A stretch of 64,000 nt of DNA, taken from the NCBI GenBank assembly GCA_029222685.1, contig JARHVB010000083.1, positions 1 to 64,000 of the forward strand, written 5' to 3'. Below, one piece after another: positions 7,582 through 15,534 of this stretch. A program made the position numbers and the translations under genes. How positions within the stretch are numbered: the first letter of the stretch is position 1; every line of letters begins with the position of its first letter. The notes below the pieces were generated by a model, which was not told the origin of the DNA, made no database searches, and saw nothing but the letters and a program-made list of their open reading frames with translations. Origin of the DNA: Terripilifer ovatus. Lineage in GTDB: Bacteria > Pseudomonadota > Alphaproteobacteria > Rhizobiales > Beijerinckiaceae.

Positions 7582-8949
7582 TCAAACGCGATTGCAGCAG
7601 GGCGCGTGAGGGATTCCGGGCGTGTTTGGTTTTGCCACCCCGTCATATGACCAATAAGTGATGCCGGGACGGCGCCTGATGTGGAGGGCGATGACGATGA
7701 TCGCCGCCATCATAACCCCGCCGACGACGAAAAAGCTCGAGGCGAGGCCGGCATAGGCGGCAGCAATCCCCATCCCGGTCGGCGTCAAGGCGGCGGCGGC
7801 CCGGTTTGCGGTGGTGCGCAAGGCGGCGCCCTTGCCCTGGGAGCCGCGGCCGGAGGCCTCGATCAGCATGGACAGCATGAGCGGCTGGCTCAGGCCCATG
7901 CCCAGGCCACGCAGGGAGGCGGTGATGGCGAGCATGGGAAATGCGGTCAGCAGCGGCGTGACCGACACGAAAATGATCGAAAACGCCGTCGAGAGGATGA
8001 GGGTCCATATCGCCGGCACGTAGCGCACGACGGGGCCGACCAGCAGCGCGCCCGCCGCGGCGATGGCGGAGGAGATCGTCACCAGAATGCCGATCTCGGT
8101 TGCCGAGAAGCCGATCGTCGAAAGGTACAGCGGATAGAAGGAATCCTGCACGCTGGAGGCGCCGATACGGATGACAGTGATCATCAGCACGATCGACATG
8201 CCGGGCACGGCCGCGAGACGCGCCGCGTCCCTGTAGTCGCTCAGCCGCGGGATCATGTCGCTTGCCTTGAACTTTTTGCGCGAGTCGGGGCTTACGCTTT
8301 CGTCGGGCGCCGGCACCAGCAGCGAACAGACGACCGTGCCCATGGCCCAGACCGTCAGAAAGGCAAACCCGCCGATGACGCCGGTGTGATCCCAGGCGAG
8401 GCCCGCGAGCGGGGGGCCGACAAAGCCGCCCATGCGCAGGACGAAGGCGAAACGCCCGGCCATGACGTGGCTGCCGTGCATGTTCTGCCCGAACAGGGTC
8501 TGCGATCCGAGCCAGCCGATGGCCGCGCCATAGCCGTTGATCATCTGCAGCACGAACACGCCGGGCAGCCAGCCGACCAACGGGATCATCGGCAGGGTGA
8601 CGACGCTGAGCATGCAGCAGGCGAGCATCAGCTTTTTCGCGCCGTAACGGTCCATCAGCGCGCCGCCGTGAATGGCGAAGAAGAAGGGCAGGATATGCCG
8701 CGCCCCGATGACGACGCCGATCATGGCGGCCGAGGCATCATGCGTGGCAAGCCAGATCGGCAGAACGATGGAGCTCACATCCGTCAGGCTGTTGGAAAAG
8801 AAGCCGGCGAAATAGATCGGGATCTGCACGCGCCAAGGGACGGTTGACGACCCTTGCGCAGCCGCCCCCGAGGCGGCCGGCTGAACCTGGGCAATCTCTG
8901 GAACATTGGTTTCGGCGTTGTCCTGCAGTCTGGTGGTGCTGTCTTCCAT
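7582..8949 (-). CDS. Major facilitator superfamily transporter
   Basis: About 455 residues with 12 predicted membrane helices. The MFS loop motif appears as GGALMDRYGAKKLM between helices 2 and 3, and a long cytoplasmic loop (SPDSRKKFKASD) separates the two halves. The substrate is unknown; the layout fits the drug/organic-anion exporter side of the superfamily. The first 40 residues are polar. ATG 8949 is chosen, and an in-frame ATG at 8976 is a real alternative because neither has an ideally spaced ribosome site. The stop is 53 bases upstream of the pseudo-protease start, so the two may be cotranscribed. Confidence 0.78.
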   Translation of the reverse strand: MEDSTTRLQDNAETNVPEIAQVQPAASGAAAQGSSTVPWRVQIPIYFAGFFSNSLTDVSSIVLPIWLATHDASAAMIGVVIGARHILPFFFAIHGGALMDRYGAKKLMLACCMLSVVTLPMIPLVGWLPGVFVLQMINGYGAAIGWLGSQTLFGQNMHGSHVMAGRFAFVLRMGGFVGPPLAGLAWDHTGVIGGFAFLTVWAMGTVVCSLLVPAPDESVSPDSRKKFKASDMIPRLSDYRDAARLAAVPGMSIVLMITVIRIGASSVQDSFYPLYLSTIGFSATEIGILVTISSAIAAAGALLVGPVVRYVPAIWTLILSTAFSIIFVSVTPLLTAFPMLAITASLRGLGMGLSQPLMLSMLIEASGRGSQGKGAALRTTANRAAAALTPTGMGIAAAYAGLASSFFVVGGVMMAAIIVIALHIRRRPGITYWSYDGVAKPNTPGIPHAPCCNRV

Positions 8950-9348
8950 TGCGGCGTTTGGTCTGCCTCCCTGCACATTGCGGAGGGCAAATCCCGCAAT
9001 GCGATTCTTTTTGTCCGGTTATTTGAACAGAACCTAATCCTTATTTCCGCCCCGGTCATCAAGCACGGCTGTATTCCGTCGCACAAGGACCACCTGAGGC
9101 CAAGCCGGGCGAACATCGGCGAGGCGCTCGGAATATCGCGCCAGTCCGCGTGGGAACGATCTTCGCTGCTTTCCGTCCAAGGCATTGAAATTATATCGTA
9201 TTGCTTCTCGCCAGGCAGTGGGACCGGGACTTTTGCGGCCGTGGCTCCGCTGCGGCCGTCGCAAACCCTCGCAATCGCTGCCGGTCCGTGCTAACCGCTG
9301 TCGCTGATCGTCTGCGGGCCGCAGGCAAAAACTCTTTCCGGAAAGCAG
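8950..9348. other. Gene-free divergent region
   Basis: This lies between the minus-strand MFS start and the plus-strand yfgM-like start. Both promoters should be here. Open frames crossing it are overlaps with no protein-like composition. I see no repeat, and no operator I would defend. Confidence 0.5.
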
Positions 9349-10005
9349 ATGTCGGATTTTATTCGCGAGGTTGACGAAGAATATCGCCGGGACCAGGCCG
9401 CCAAGTTCTGGCTGAAATACCAGAACTGGGTCATCGGCGTCGCTCTTCTGGTCGTCATCGCGACGGCCGGGTGGCGGCTGTGGGAATCACAGAAGCTGAA
9501 GGCGGAGCAGGCCGCCGGCGCGCAATTCCAGGCGGCGCTGCAACTGGCGCGCGACGGCAAGGGCAAGGAAGCCGAGACGGCTTTTCTCGACATCGCCAAG
9601 TCTGGTCCTGCCGGCTATCAGATCCTGGCCCGCTTCCGTGGCGCTGCTGAAATAGCCGGCCGCGACCCCAAGGAGGCGGTGCAGGTTTACGATGCGCTCG
9701 CCACCGATGCTGCGGTCGACCCCGTTCTTCAATCGGTCGCGCGGTTGCGTGCCGCTTATCTGCGGGTCGACGAAGCCGATCAGGCCGAAATCAAGCAGCG
9801 GATCGAACCGCTGGCCGCGCCGACCAGCCCGTTCCGTCATTCGGCGCGCGAATTGCTGGGTCTTGCCGCGCTGAAGGCCAATGACATGCAGGCCGCCGGC
9901 CGTTGGCTCGACATGATCGTCGCCGATCCGCAGGCGCCGCAATCGCTGCGCGACCGGGCCACCACTTTGCTCGGCCTCGTCGCCTCCGGCGGCGTGGCGG
10001 GGTGA
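9349..10005 (+). CDS. YfgM-like TPR inner-membrane protein
   Basis: 218 residues: a short cytoplasmic head (SDFIREVDEEYRRDQ), one membrane helix (about 28-43, WVIGVALLVVIATAGWRLW) and a periplasmic TPR-like helical domain. This is the architecture of YfgM, an ancillary subunit near SecYEG that helps periplasmic chaperone traffic. The position upstream of der supports the call, as yfgM-bamB-der is a common order. Here bamB is missing and a repeat fills the gap. Start ATG 9349 is preceded by ggaaagcag. Confidence 0.8.
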   Translation: MSDFIREVDEEYRRDQAAKFWLKYQNWVIGVALLVVIATAGWRLWESQKLKAEQAAGAQFQAALQLARDGKGKEAETAFLDIAKSGPAGYQILARFRGAAEIAGRDPKEAVQVYDALATDAAVDPVLQSVARLRAAYLRVDEADQAEIKQRIEPLAAPTSPFRHSARELLGLAALKANDMQAAGRWLDMIVADPQAPQSLRDRATTLLGLVASGGVAG

Positions 10006-10032
10006 TATTGCTAGAGGTAGAATGCCCGCTGG

Positions 10033-10216
10033 AGCCCTCATCCTGAGGAGCAACGCTTGCGTTGCGTCTCCAAGGACGGGGGCGTGTGTTGAAATCTTGA
10101 AGAACGGTCTCACCAGGTCGATGGATTTCGAGTTTCATGGAATGTGAGGCTGCGGCTTGACGCCCCCGTCCTTCGAGACGCGCCTTTCAGGCGCTCCTCA
10201 GGATGAGGGCTTCTGG
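10033..10216. repeat. Inverted repeat of the CTCCTCAGGATGAGGG type
   Basis: The left arm begins agccctcatcctgaggag and ends with ggacgggggcg (to about 10084). The right arm begins cgcccccgtccttcgagacg (about 10161) and ends ctcctcaggatgagggct. The arms are complementary over roughly 50 bases with a spacer of about 76. A half copy of the same repeat lies at 266-300. It sits in the yfgM-der interval, where bamB would be expected. Confidence 0.82.
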
Positions 10217-10283
10217 TTGTTTGCAGCTATCGCTAATTATTTGGACGGCCGGTAGCATCATCCGGCTGTCGAGATTGGACATC

Positions 10284-11726
10284 ATGCATTTCACGATCGC
10301 CATTATCGGCAGGCCGAATGTCGGCAAGTCGACCCTGTTCAACCGTCTTGTCGGCAAGAAGCTGGCGCTGGTCGACGACCGGCCCGGCGTGACGCGCGAT
10401 CGTCGCGAGGGCGAGGCGCAGCTTGGCGATCTGGAATTCTCCATCGTCGATACCGCCGGTCTCGAACAGAGCGATCCCGACTCGCTGACCGGCCGCATGC
10501 GCGCCCAGACGGAAGCGGCGATCGAGGGCGCCGACGCGATCTTCTTCGTCATCGATGCGCGCACCGGCCTGACGCCGACCGATCGTCACTTCGGCGATCT
10601 GGTGCGCCGCTCCGGCAAGCCGATCATTCTCATCGCCAACAAGGCGGAAGGCAAAGTCGGGACGGCTGGCGCCTATGAGGCGTTCGATCTGGGCCTCGGC
10701 GAACCGATTGCGCTGTCGGCCGAACATGGCGACGGCTTCAGCGAACTCTATGCCGCCGTGCGTGAAGCGCTGCCGGAGCAGACGGCGCTGCCCGACGATA
10801 TCGAAGAGGACGATACTGCGCCGCTGGTGCTTGGCGACGAGGAAGACGGCAGCGAGCTCGATCCGACAAAGCCCTTGCGCATTGCCGTCGTCGGGCGGCC
10901 CAATGCCGGCAAGTCGACATTGATCAATCGCATCCTTGGCGAGGACCGGCTGCTGACAGGACCCGAAGCCGGCATTACCCGGGACTCGATCTCGGTCGAT
11001 TTCGTCTGGACGCCGCCCAGGGGCGAGGCACGCAAGATGAAGCTGTTCGACACGGCAGGTCTTCGCCGCCGCGCCAGTATCCAGGACAAGCTGGAAAAGC
11101 TGGCGGCGGGCGACGCGATCCGCGCGGTGAAATTCGCCGAAGTCGTGGTGCTGCTGCTCGATGCGACCATTCCGTTCGAGAAGCAGGACCTGACCATCGC
11201 CGATCTGGTCGAGCGCGAGGGCAGGGCGCTGGTGATCGGCCTTAACAAATGGGATCTCGTCCAGGACCAGCAGAAGCTTCTGAAAGAGCTGCGCGAGAAG
11301 GCCGATCACCTGCTGCCGCAATTGCGCGGAATGGCTGTCGTCCCGGTGTCCGGCCTCGAAGGCACGGGCATCGACAAGCTGATGGCAGCGATCCTGCGCG
11401 TGCACGAGTTGTGGAACAAGCGGCTCTCCACCGGAAGGCTGAACCGCTGGCTTGAAGGCGCCATCGAACGGACGCCGCCGCCCGCCGTTTCCGGCCGGCG
11501 CATCAAGATCCGCTATATGACGCAGCCGAAAGCGCGGCCGCCGTATTTCGTTCTGTTCGGCAACCAGCTCGATCACCTGCCGACCAGCTACGAGCGCTTT
11601 CTCATCAACGGATTGCGCGAAACGTTCGAGTTTCCAGGCGTGCCGATCCGCATCTCGAAGCGCACCAGCAGCAATCCGTTCGAGGGCAAGCGCAAGCCGC
11701 CTGACAACAAGCGCAAGCGGCACTGA
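10284..11726 (+). CDS. der: GTPase Der (EngA)
   Basis: 480 residues with two consecutive GTPase domains, the hallmark of Der, followed by a KH-like C-terminal domain. The P-loops are GRPNVGKST at about 9-17 and GRPNAGKST at about 204-212. DTAGL switch II motifs occur in both domains, and NKAE/NKWD provide guanine specificity. Der binds the 50S subunit and is essential for late ribosome assembly. ATG 10284 places the first P-loop at the normal position. The C-terminal SSNPFEGKRKPPDNKRKRH tail is typical. It converges on the photolyase gene with only two bases between stops. Confidence 0.97.
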   Translation: MHFTIAIIGRPNVGKSTLFNRLVGKKLALVDDRPGVTRDRREGEAQLGDLEFSIVDTAGLEQSDPDSLTGRMRAQTEAAIEGADAIFFVIDARTGLTPTDRHFGDLVRRSGKPIILIANKAEGKVGTAGAYEAFDLGLGEPIALSAEHGDGFSELYAAVREALPEQTALPDDIEEDDTAPLVLGDEEDGSELDPTKPLRIAVVGRPNAGKSTLINRILGEDRLLTGPEAGITRDSISVDFVWTPPRGEARKMKLFDTAGLRRRASIQDKLEKLAAGDAIRAVKFAEVVVLLLDATIPFEKQDLTIADLVEREGRALVIGLNKWDLVQDQQKLLKELREKADHLLPQLRGMAVVPVSGLEGTGIDKLMAAILRVHELWNKRLSTGRLNRWLEGAIERTPPPAVSGRRIKIRYMTQPKARPPYFVLFGNQLDHLPTSYERFLINGLRETFEFPGVPIRISKRTSSNPFEGKRKPPDNKRKRH

Positions 11727-11728
11727 TA

Positions 11729-13180
11729 TCAGTCCTTGAGCCTCTTGAATGCAGCGAGGGCGCGTTCGCGTGCTTTTGCATGATCGACAACAGGCTTGGG
11801 ATAAGTGTCGCCAAGCTTGATATTGGCTTCCTGCAGCACCTTTGCCGGCGCGAGCCAGGGCTTGTGAATAACGTCTGACGGGCATTTCGCAAGCTCAGGC
11901 ACGAAGCGGCGGATATACTCGCCCTCGGGATCGAACTTCTCGCCCTGCAGGATCGGATTGAAGACGCGGAAGAAGGGCGCGGCGTCGGCGCCAGATCCCG
12001 CAACCCATTGCCAGCTTGCCGCATTGTTGGCCGGATCGGCATCGACCAGCGTATCCCAGAACCAGCGCTCCCCCTCGCGCCAGTCGATCATCAGATGCTT
12101 GATTAGAAACGAGGCTGCGATCATGCGCACGCGGTTGTGCATGAAGCCGGTCTTCCAGAGTTCGCGCAGGCCGGCATCGACGATGGGATAGCCGGTCTTG
12201 CCTTGCTGCCAGGCCTTCAGGTCTTTGGTCGCGGCGCGCCAGGGAAACTCATCGAAGCGTGTCTGGAAATTCTTCTGCGCCAGCTCGGGATTATGAAACA
12301 GCAGATGATAGGAGAATTCGCGCCAGCCTATCTCCGAGATAAATTTGTCAACGTTGTGTGCGGCTGCGGCCGACTTTGCCGCGGCATGCTGTGCCGCATG
12401 CCAGATCTGGCGCGGCGAAATTTCGCCGAAAGCGAGATGCGGCGACAGGCGCGACGTTGAGAGGCGACCGGGCCGATCGCGCTCGTCCGCGTAGTGCAGG
12501 AATGCGTCGTCCAAGAAGTCGAGCAGCCGTTTTCCTGCGCCGGCTTCCCCGGGCGTCCATTCCTCGCACAGGCCTCCGGCCCAGTCCGGCTTCGTCGGCA
12601 GAAGCGCGAGGTCATCAAGGGCGACGCGCGCGGGCGCTTGCTTGTTCCAGGCGACGGCTGCGAGCCGGCGTGGCGCGCGTAACGGTTCGGCCGGCGGCGG
12701 CAATGCCTGGCAGGCACGCCAGAATGGCGTGAACACGCGATAAGGCCCACCGGTTTTCGTCTTCATGGTCCAGGGTTCGTAAAGCAGCTGGCCGTTGAAG
12801 CTCTCGGCCGCAATGCCGCGTGGGGTGAGCGCGCTCTTGATCTGCGTGTCCATGTGGATGCCGGCGGCATCGTAGCGGCGCGTCCACATCACATGCTTCG
12901 CGCCAAAGGCAGCTGCAAGCGCCGGGATCAGTTGCAGTGGATCGCCGCGCAGGACGTCCAGGCGGCCGCCGATCCGTTCGAGGCCGGCGGCGAGCGCGGC
13001 GAGCGAATGATGCAGCCACCAGCGGCTGGCGCCGCCGGGGGCGCGGGCTTTGCCGCTGTCGTCGAGAACATAGATAAAGAGGGGCGGAGCGCCCGAGGCG
13101 AACGCCGCCTGCACGGCGGGATTGTCGGCAAGGCGCAGATCGTTGCGCAGCCATACGATGGAAGGAAAGATCGCAGCCAT
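11729..13180 (-). CDS. phrB: Deoxyribodipyrimidine photolyase (class I)
   Basis: 483 residues. The N-terminal alpha/beta domain begins IVWLRNDLRLADNPAVQAA, the photolyase/cryptochrome start that carries the antenna pigment site. The C-terminal FAD domain has the conserved WREFSYHLLFHNP, TGYPIVDAGLRELW and MHNRVRMIAASFL stretches and ends with the WQWVAGSGADAAPFFRVFNP block. It repairs UV-induced cyclobutane pyrimidine dimers using blue light. The motif set is that of classical CPD photolyase rather than a DASH cryptochrome. It is read convergently with der. Confidence 0.93.
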   Translation of the reverse strand: MAAIFPSIVWLRNDLRLADNPAVQAAFASGAPPLFIYVLDDSGKARAPGGASRWWLHHSLAALAAGLERIGGRLDVLRGDPLQLIPALAAAFGAKHVMWTRRYDAAGIHMDTQIKSALTPRGIAAESFNGQLLYEPWTMKTKTGGPYRVFTPFWRACQALPPPAEPLRAPRRLAAVAWNKQAPARVALDDLALLPTKPDWAGGLCEEWTPGEAGAGKRLLDFLDDAFLHYADERDRPGRLSTSRLSPHLAFGEISPRQIWHAAQHAAAKSAAAAHNVDKFISEIGWREFSYHLLFHNPELAQKNFQTRFDEFPWRAATKDLKAWQQGKTGYPIVDAGLRELWKTGFMHNRVRMIAASFLIKHLMIDWREGERWFWDTLVDADPANNAASWQWVAGSGADAAPFFRVFNPILQGEKFDPEGEYIRRFVPELAKCPSDVIHKPWLAPAKVLQEANIKLGDTYPKPVVDHAKARERALAAFKRLKD

Positions 13181-13259
13181 TGCCCTTCGGCGGTCGGAGA
13201 ACGTGGAACGTCTTCTAAACTGGCGCGCTTGCAGACGAAATCAACTGTTCGAAATCGGG

Positions 13260-13281
13260 CCGCACGCCCTGGGGTGTGCGG
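13260..13281. terminator. Orphan hairpin resembling the array terminators
   Basis: ccgcacgcc, ctgg loop, ggtgtgcgg: the same stem and loop design as the three terminators of the small-protein array, but without a clean T-run and with no gene directly upstream. Probably the relic of a lost fourth array unit. Confidence 0.45.
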
Positions 13282-13345
13282 CGGGCTGAACGCACCGACT
13301 CTGGTTCATCTCAAGCGTCGACGGAAATGTTCCGGAATCACCTGC

Positions 13346-13378
13346 ACAAAATTAGGCCGCGCGCCCTGGGGCGCGCGG
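13346..13378 (-). terminator. Intrinsic terminator of small-protein gene 1
   Basis: A nine-pair GC stem (ccgcgcgcc / ggcgcgcgg, loop ctgg) at 13357-13378. On the minus strand it is followed by CCTAATTTTGT. It lies 30 bases past the stop at 13408. Confidence 0.7.
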
Positions 13379-13407
13379 CGGGTATTGAAATGCTCTTGTC
13401 GGGACGC

Positions 13408-13650
13408 TTAGTTGGCGCGTTGCCGATAGACGCCGAAGTACCCACGGTTCGAATCGTAGGGCGCGCTCACCGGAGCATGGTCGAGCGGACGATTGAACGT
13501 GTTCAAGCCGCTGTCCGTGGTCTGCTGGCGAATATCGTTCAAGCGTTGCAGTTGGATATCGTACTGCGAGCGGCTCTGCGCGAAGGACGGCGCGGAAAAC
13601 GAAGCGACGGCGATCAACGCACTGGCGATAAGGGTGCCTGTCTTGATCAT
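13408..13650 (-). CDS. Small secreted protein, array member 1
   Basis: 80 residues. A signal peptide starts MIKTGTLIASALIAVASFSA with cleavage after SFAQS. The mature part is about 55 residues: a YD-x-QLQRL repeat-like helix, then the family motif TTDSGLNT and PLDHAP. Two close paralogues follow at 14122 and 14990. No cysteines are left in the mature protein and no known domain is recognised; the function is unknown. Start: ATG 13650 with aggagaataacc upstream. It has its own terminator and a long upstream region, so each gene seems to be an independent transcription unit. Confidence 0.72.
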   Translation of the reverse strand: MIKTGTLIASALIAVASFSAPSFAQSRSQYDIQLQRLNDIRQQTTDSGLNTFNRPLDHAPVSAPYDSNRGYFGVYRQRAN

Positions 13651-14050
13651 GGTTATTCTCCTAATGCGTATACTTCTTGGTTCGTGAGGACGATCTGAGA
13701 AACCATTCTCTCGGCTCACGTGGCGCCGTTGCAGCGCCAGGACCGGGAGATATTCACGGCATCGGAAAATTAAAGCTCTGTGGCGATGTTGATCTTCGAA
13801 CGCAGCCATGCGGTGTGAGCGGCTGTAACTATTTCACGGTGGGAAGGCCGACCGCCGTATATAATATCAATCTTATACGAACATGCTGTGATCCATCTGG
13901 CGCACAACGTTCTGTATAGAGACGAGGGCCGCAGTTCGTGCCGCCCGACGAGGTATACGCGATAAATATTCTTCCGCGCGGCGCGCTTTTGGAAAAATTA
14001 TCTGCACCAAAATTATCTGCACAAAATTTATCTGCCTATGGCATTGGTGC
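13651..14050. other. Upstream region of array gene 1
   Basis: About 400 bases without a gene before the next terminator. It is clearly AT-richer than the surroundings from 13840 on. It holds the triplicated 14-base motif at 13994-14036. The promoter of array gene 1 must be here, but I cannot place it. Confidence 0.45.
13994..14036. repeat. Three tandem 14-15 base repeats
   Basis: Successive units read aaaattatctgcacc, aaaattatctgcac and aaaatttatctgcc. They lie just past the terminator of array gene 2. A related tctgcac/cctgcac word occurs next to terminator 1 (13341-13346). Confidence 0.75.
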
Positions 14051-14082
14051 AAAAAATAGGCCGCGCGTCGGGGGACGCGCGG
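14051..14082 (-). terminator. Intrinsic terminator of small-protein gene 2
   Basis: Stem ccgcgcgtc / gacgcgcgg with loop gggg at 14061-14082. On the minus strand it is followed by CCTATTTTTTGC, a clean U-run. The gene stop is at 14122. Confidence 0.82.
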
Positions 14083-14121
14083 CGTTGTTAAACGCTGTTC
14101 AATGACAGATTATCGGACAGC

Positions 14122-14382
14122 TTATTTGCGTGCCTTTTCGTTCTGGCGATAGAGGCCCTGGAACTGACGATCCAATCGGCTAGGGCCGGCATCGACGCCC
14201 CACGGGGCTTGATCGAGCGGATGGTCGAGCGTGTTCAAGCCGCTGTCGGTCGTCATTTCCTTGATGTCGTCCGCGCGCTGCAGTTGACGGTCGTACCGAG
14301 AAAGCGACTGAGCAGACGCCACAGCGGAGAATGACACAACTGCGATCAACGCGCCGGCAACGAGGGTGCCTGTCTTGATCAT
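14122..14382 (-). CDS. Small secreted protein, array member 2
   Basis: 86 residues with the same plan as member 1: signal peptide MIKTGTLVAGALIAVVSFSA, cleavage after SAQS, then RYDRQLQRADDIKEM, the TTDSGLNT motif, PLDQAP and a charged tail QFQGLYRQNEKARK. Start ATG 14382 follows aggagacttatc. The closest relative in the window is member 3. Function unknown; the independent terminator and repeated upstream blocks suggest duplication of a whole gene with its promoter. Confidence 0.72.
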   Translation of the reverse strand: MIKTGTLVAGALIAVVSFSAVASAQSLSRYDRQLQRADDIKEMTTDSGLNTLDHPLDQAPWGVDAGPSRLDRQFQGLYRQNEKARK

Positions 14383-14917
14383 GATAAGTCTCCTGAATGC
14401 TTGTTCGCGAGGAACGACCGGAGAGGATCTCTCTCCCGCTCCTGCATGATGCACTGCAGCATCACGCGCCGCACATAATCCATTTCGCGGAAAGATACAG
14501 CCCCTCTCACAGACACGTTACGAACGGTGAGATGGCGTGAACTACTATTATAATCAGATAGATAAATGCGTCAAAAGGTAGCATTACGGCACACCGTGCT
14601 GAAATCAGAGGTGTTTGCTGCGTCGCACAATTTCCATGTCGCAGCGCAATTAATTTCATAAGAGCTTCAAAAATGACCGCAGCGCACTGGTGGTGCTTGC
14701 GGAATTGGCGATCACATCGCGCAACATCGATTGCGCTGTTAACCGGCAATGCGCAGACCAACGTGCAGCTATTCGTGCATTCGCAACGTCATGCCGCAAG
14801 GACGCGGCAATGACATGAGTGAATCGAAAAGCTGCGTTGTTGCTTAAGAATCCTGCGGGGCTGGAATCCGTTCACAGAGTTGCGAAACTTGCGCGCGCTT
14901 AAAAGCGAATCAATCAT
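14383..14917. other. Upstream region of array gene 2
   Basis: About 535 bases with no gene I accept. The block atacagcccctctcacag (from about 14496) is repeated upstream of member 3 (from 15381, atacagcccctttcacgg), so the duplicated unit includes upstream DNA. The rest is unremarkable. Confidence 0.5.
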
Positions 14918-14949
14918 AAAAAATGAGCCGCGCACCCTGGGGCGCGCGG
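14918..14949 (-). terminator. Intrinsic terminator of small-protein gene 3
   Basis: Stem ccgcgcacc / ggcgcgcgg with loop ctgg at 14928-14949. On the minus strand CTCATTTTTTATG follows. The gene stop is at 14990. Confidence 0.82.
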
Positions 14950-14989
14950 CGATTTGGAATTCAACTGAATGACGACGTCGCGTCGCGGA

Positions 14990-15250
14990 TTAGTCGAGCG
15001 TAACGTCGTGCTCGTCATAAAGACCCTGCAACTGACGGTCTCTCTGGCTCGGGCCGGCGACATAGCCCTTCGGTGCGCGGTCGAGCGGATGGTTGATGGT
15101 GTTCAACCCGCTATCCGTGGTCATCTGGCGGATGTCATTGGCGCGCTGCTGCGCGACATCGTACTGCGAGAGGGACTGCGCAAACGACGGCGCCGAAAAC
15201 GTAACGACGGCGATCAACGCACTGGCGATAAGGGTGCCTGTCTTGATCAT
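14990..15250 (-). CDS. Small secreted protein, array member 3
   Basis: 86 residues: signal peptide MIKTGTLIASALIAVVTFSA, cleavage after SFAQS, then QYDVAQQRANDIRQM, the shared TTDSGLNT motif, NHPLDRAPKG, and the tail DRQLQGLYDEHDVTLD. The tail is acidic, whereas members 1 and 2 end basic, so the paralogues have diverged mainly at the C-terminus. Start ATG 15250 has aggagcattacc upstream. It stands convergent to nothing; the next gene upstream is the LVIVD protein on the same strand, about 285 bases away. Confidence 0.72.
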   Translation of the reverse strand: MIKTGTLIASALIAVVTFSAPSFAQSLSQYDVAQQRANDIRQMTTDSGLNTINHPLDRAPKGYVAGPSQRDRQLQGLYDEHDVTLD

Positions 15251-15534
15251 GGTAATGCTCCTACTTCTATATTCTGTTCTTGCAATGGGGACGATCAAGG
15301 GAACTTCCAACGAACATTCCTTCGTCTCCACGTGGGCCTGTTGCAGCGCCACGGAAGGCAGATAGGTGTTGCATTGCAAAATACAGCCCCTTTCACGGAT
15401 ACGTGAGAGTGGGTGAAAATCCGTGAACCGCTTGTCAAATCAGATTAATTGCTGCGGCGAAGGTAGTGGACAGCTCCTTCGCAGTTGCAAGAGCGGGTTC
15501 TGCCGCCTATGCGGCTTGCTCAGATGTTCTCGTC

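Noticed and set aside
8854..9294. 146-residue plus-strand frame between MFS and yfgM
   Set aside because: Begins inside the MFS gene antisense and has no recognisable domain or ribosome site.
14507..14761. 84-residue minus-strand frame between array genes 2 and 3
   Set aside because: Has a hydrophobic end but no ribosome site. It overlaps the duplicated upstream block and has no paralogue in the other array intervals.
13346..14949. Regularly spaced hairpins considered as a CRISPR-like or integron-like array
   Set aside because: Spacing is irregular (about 700-870 bases), each hairpin ends a gene and has a T-run on one strand, so they are terminators.
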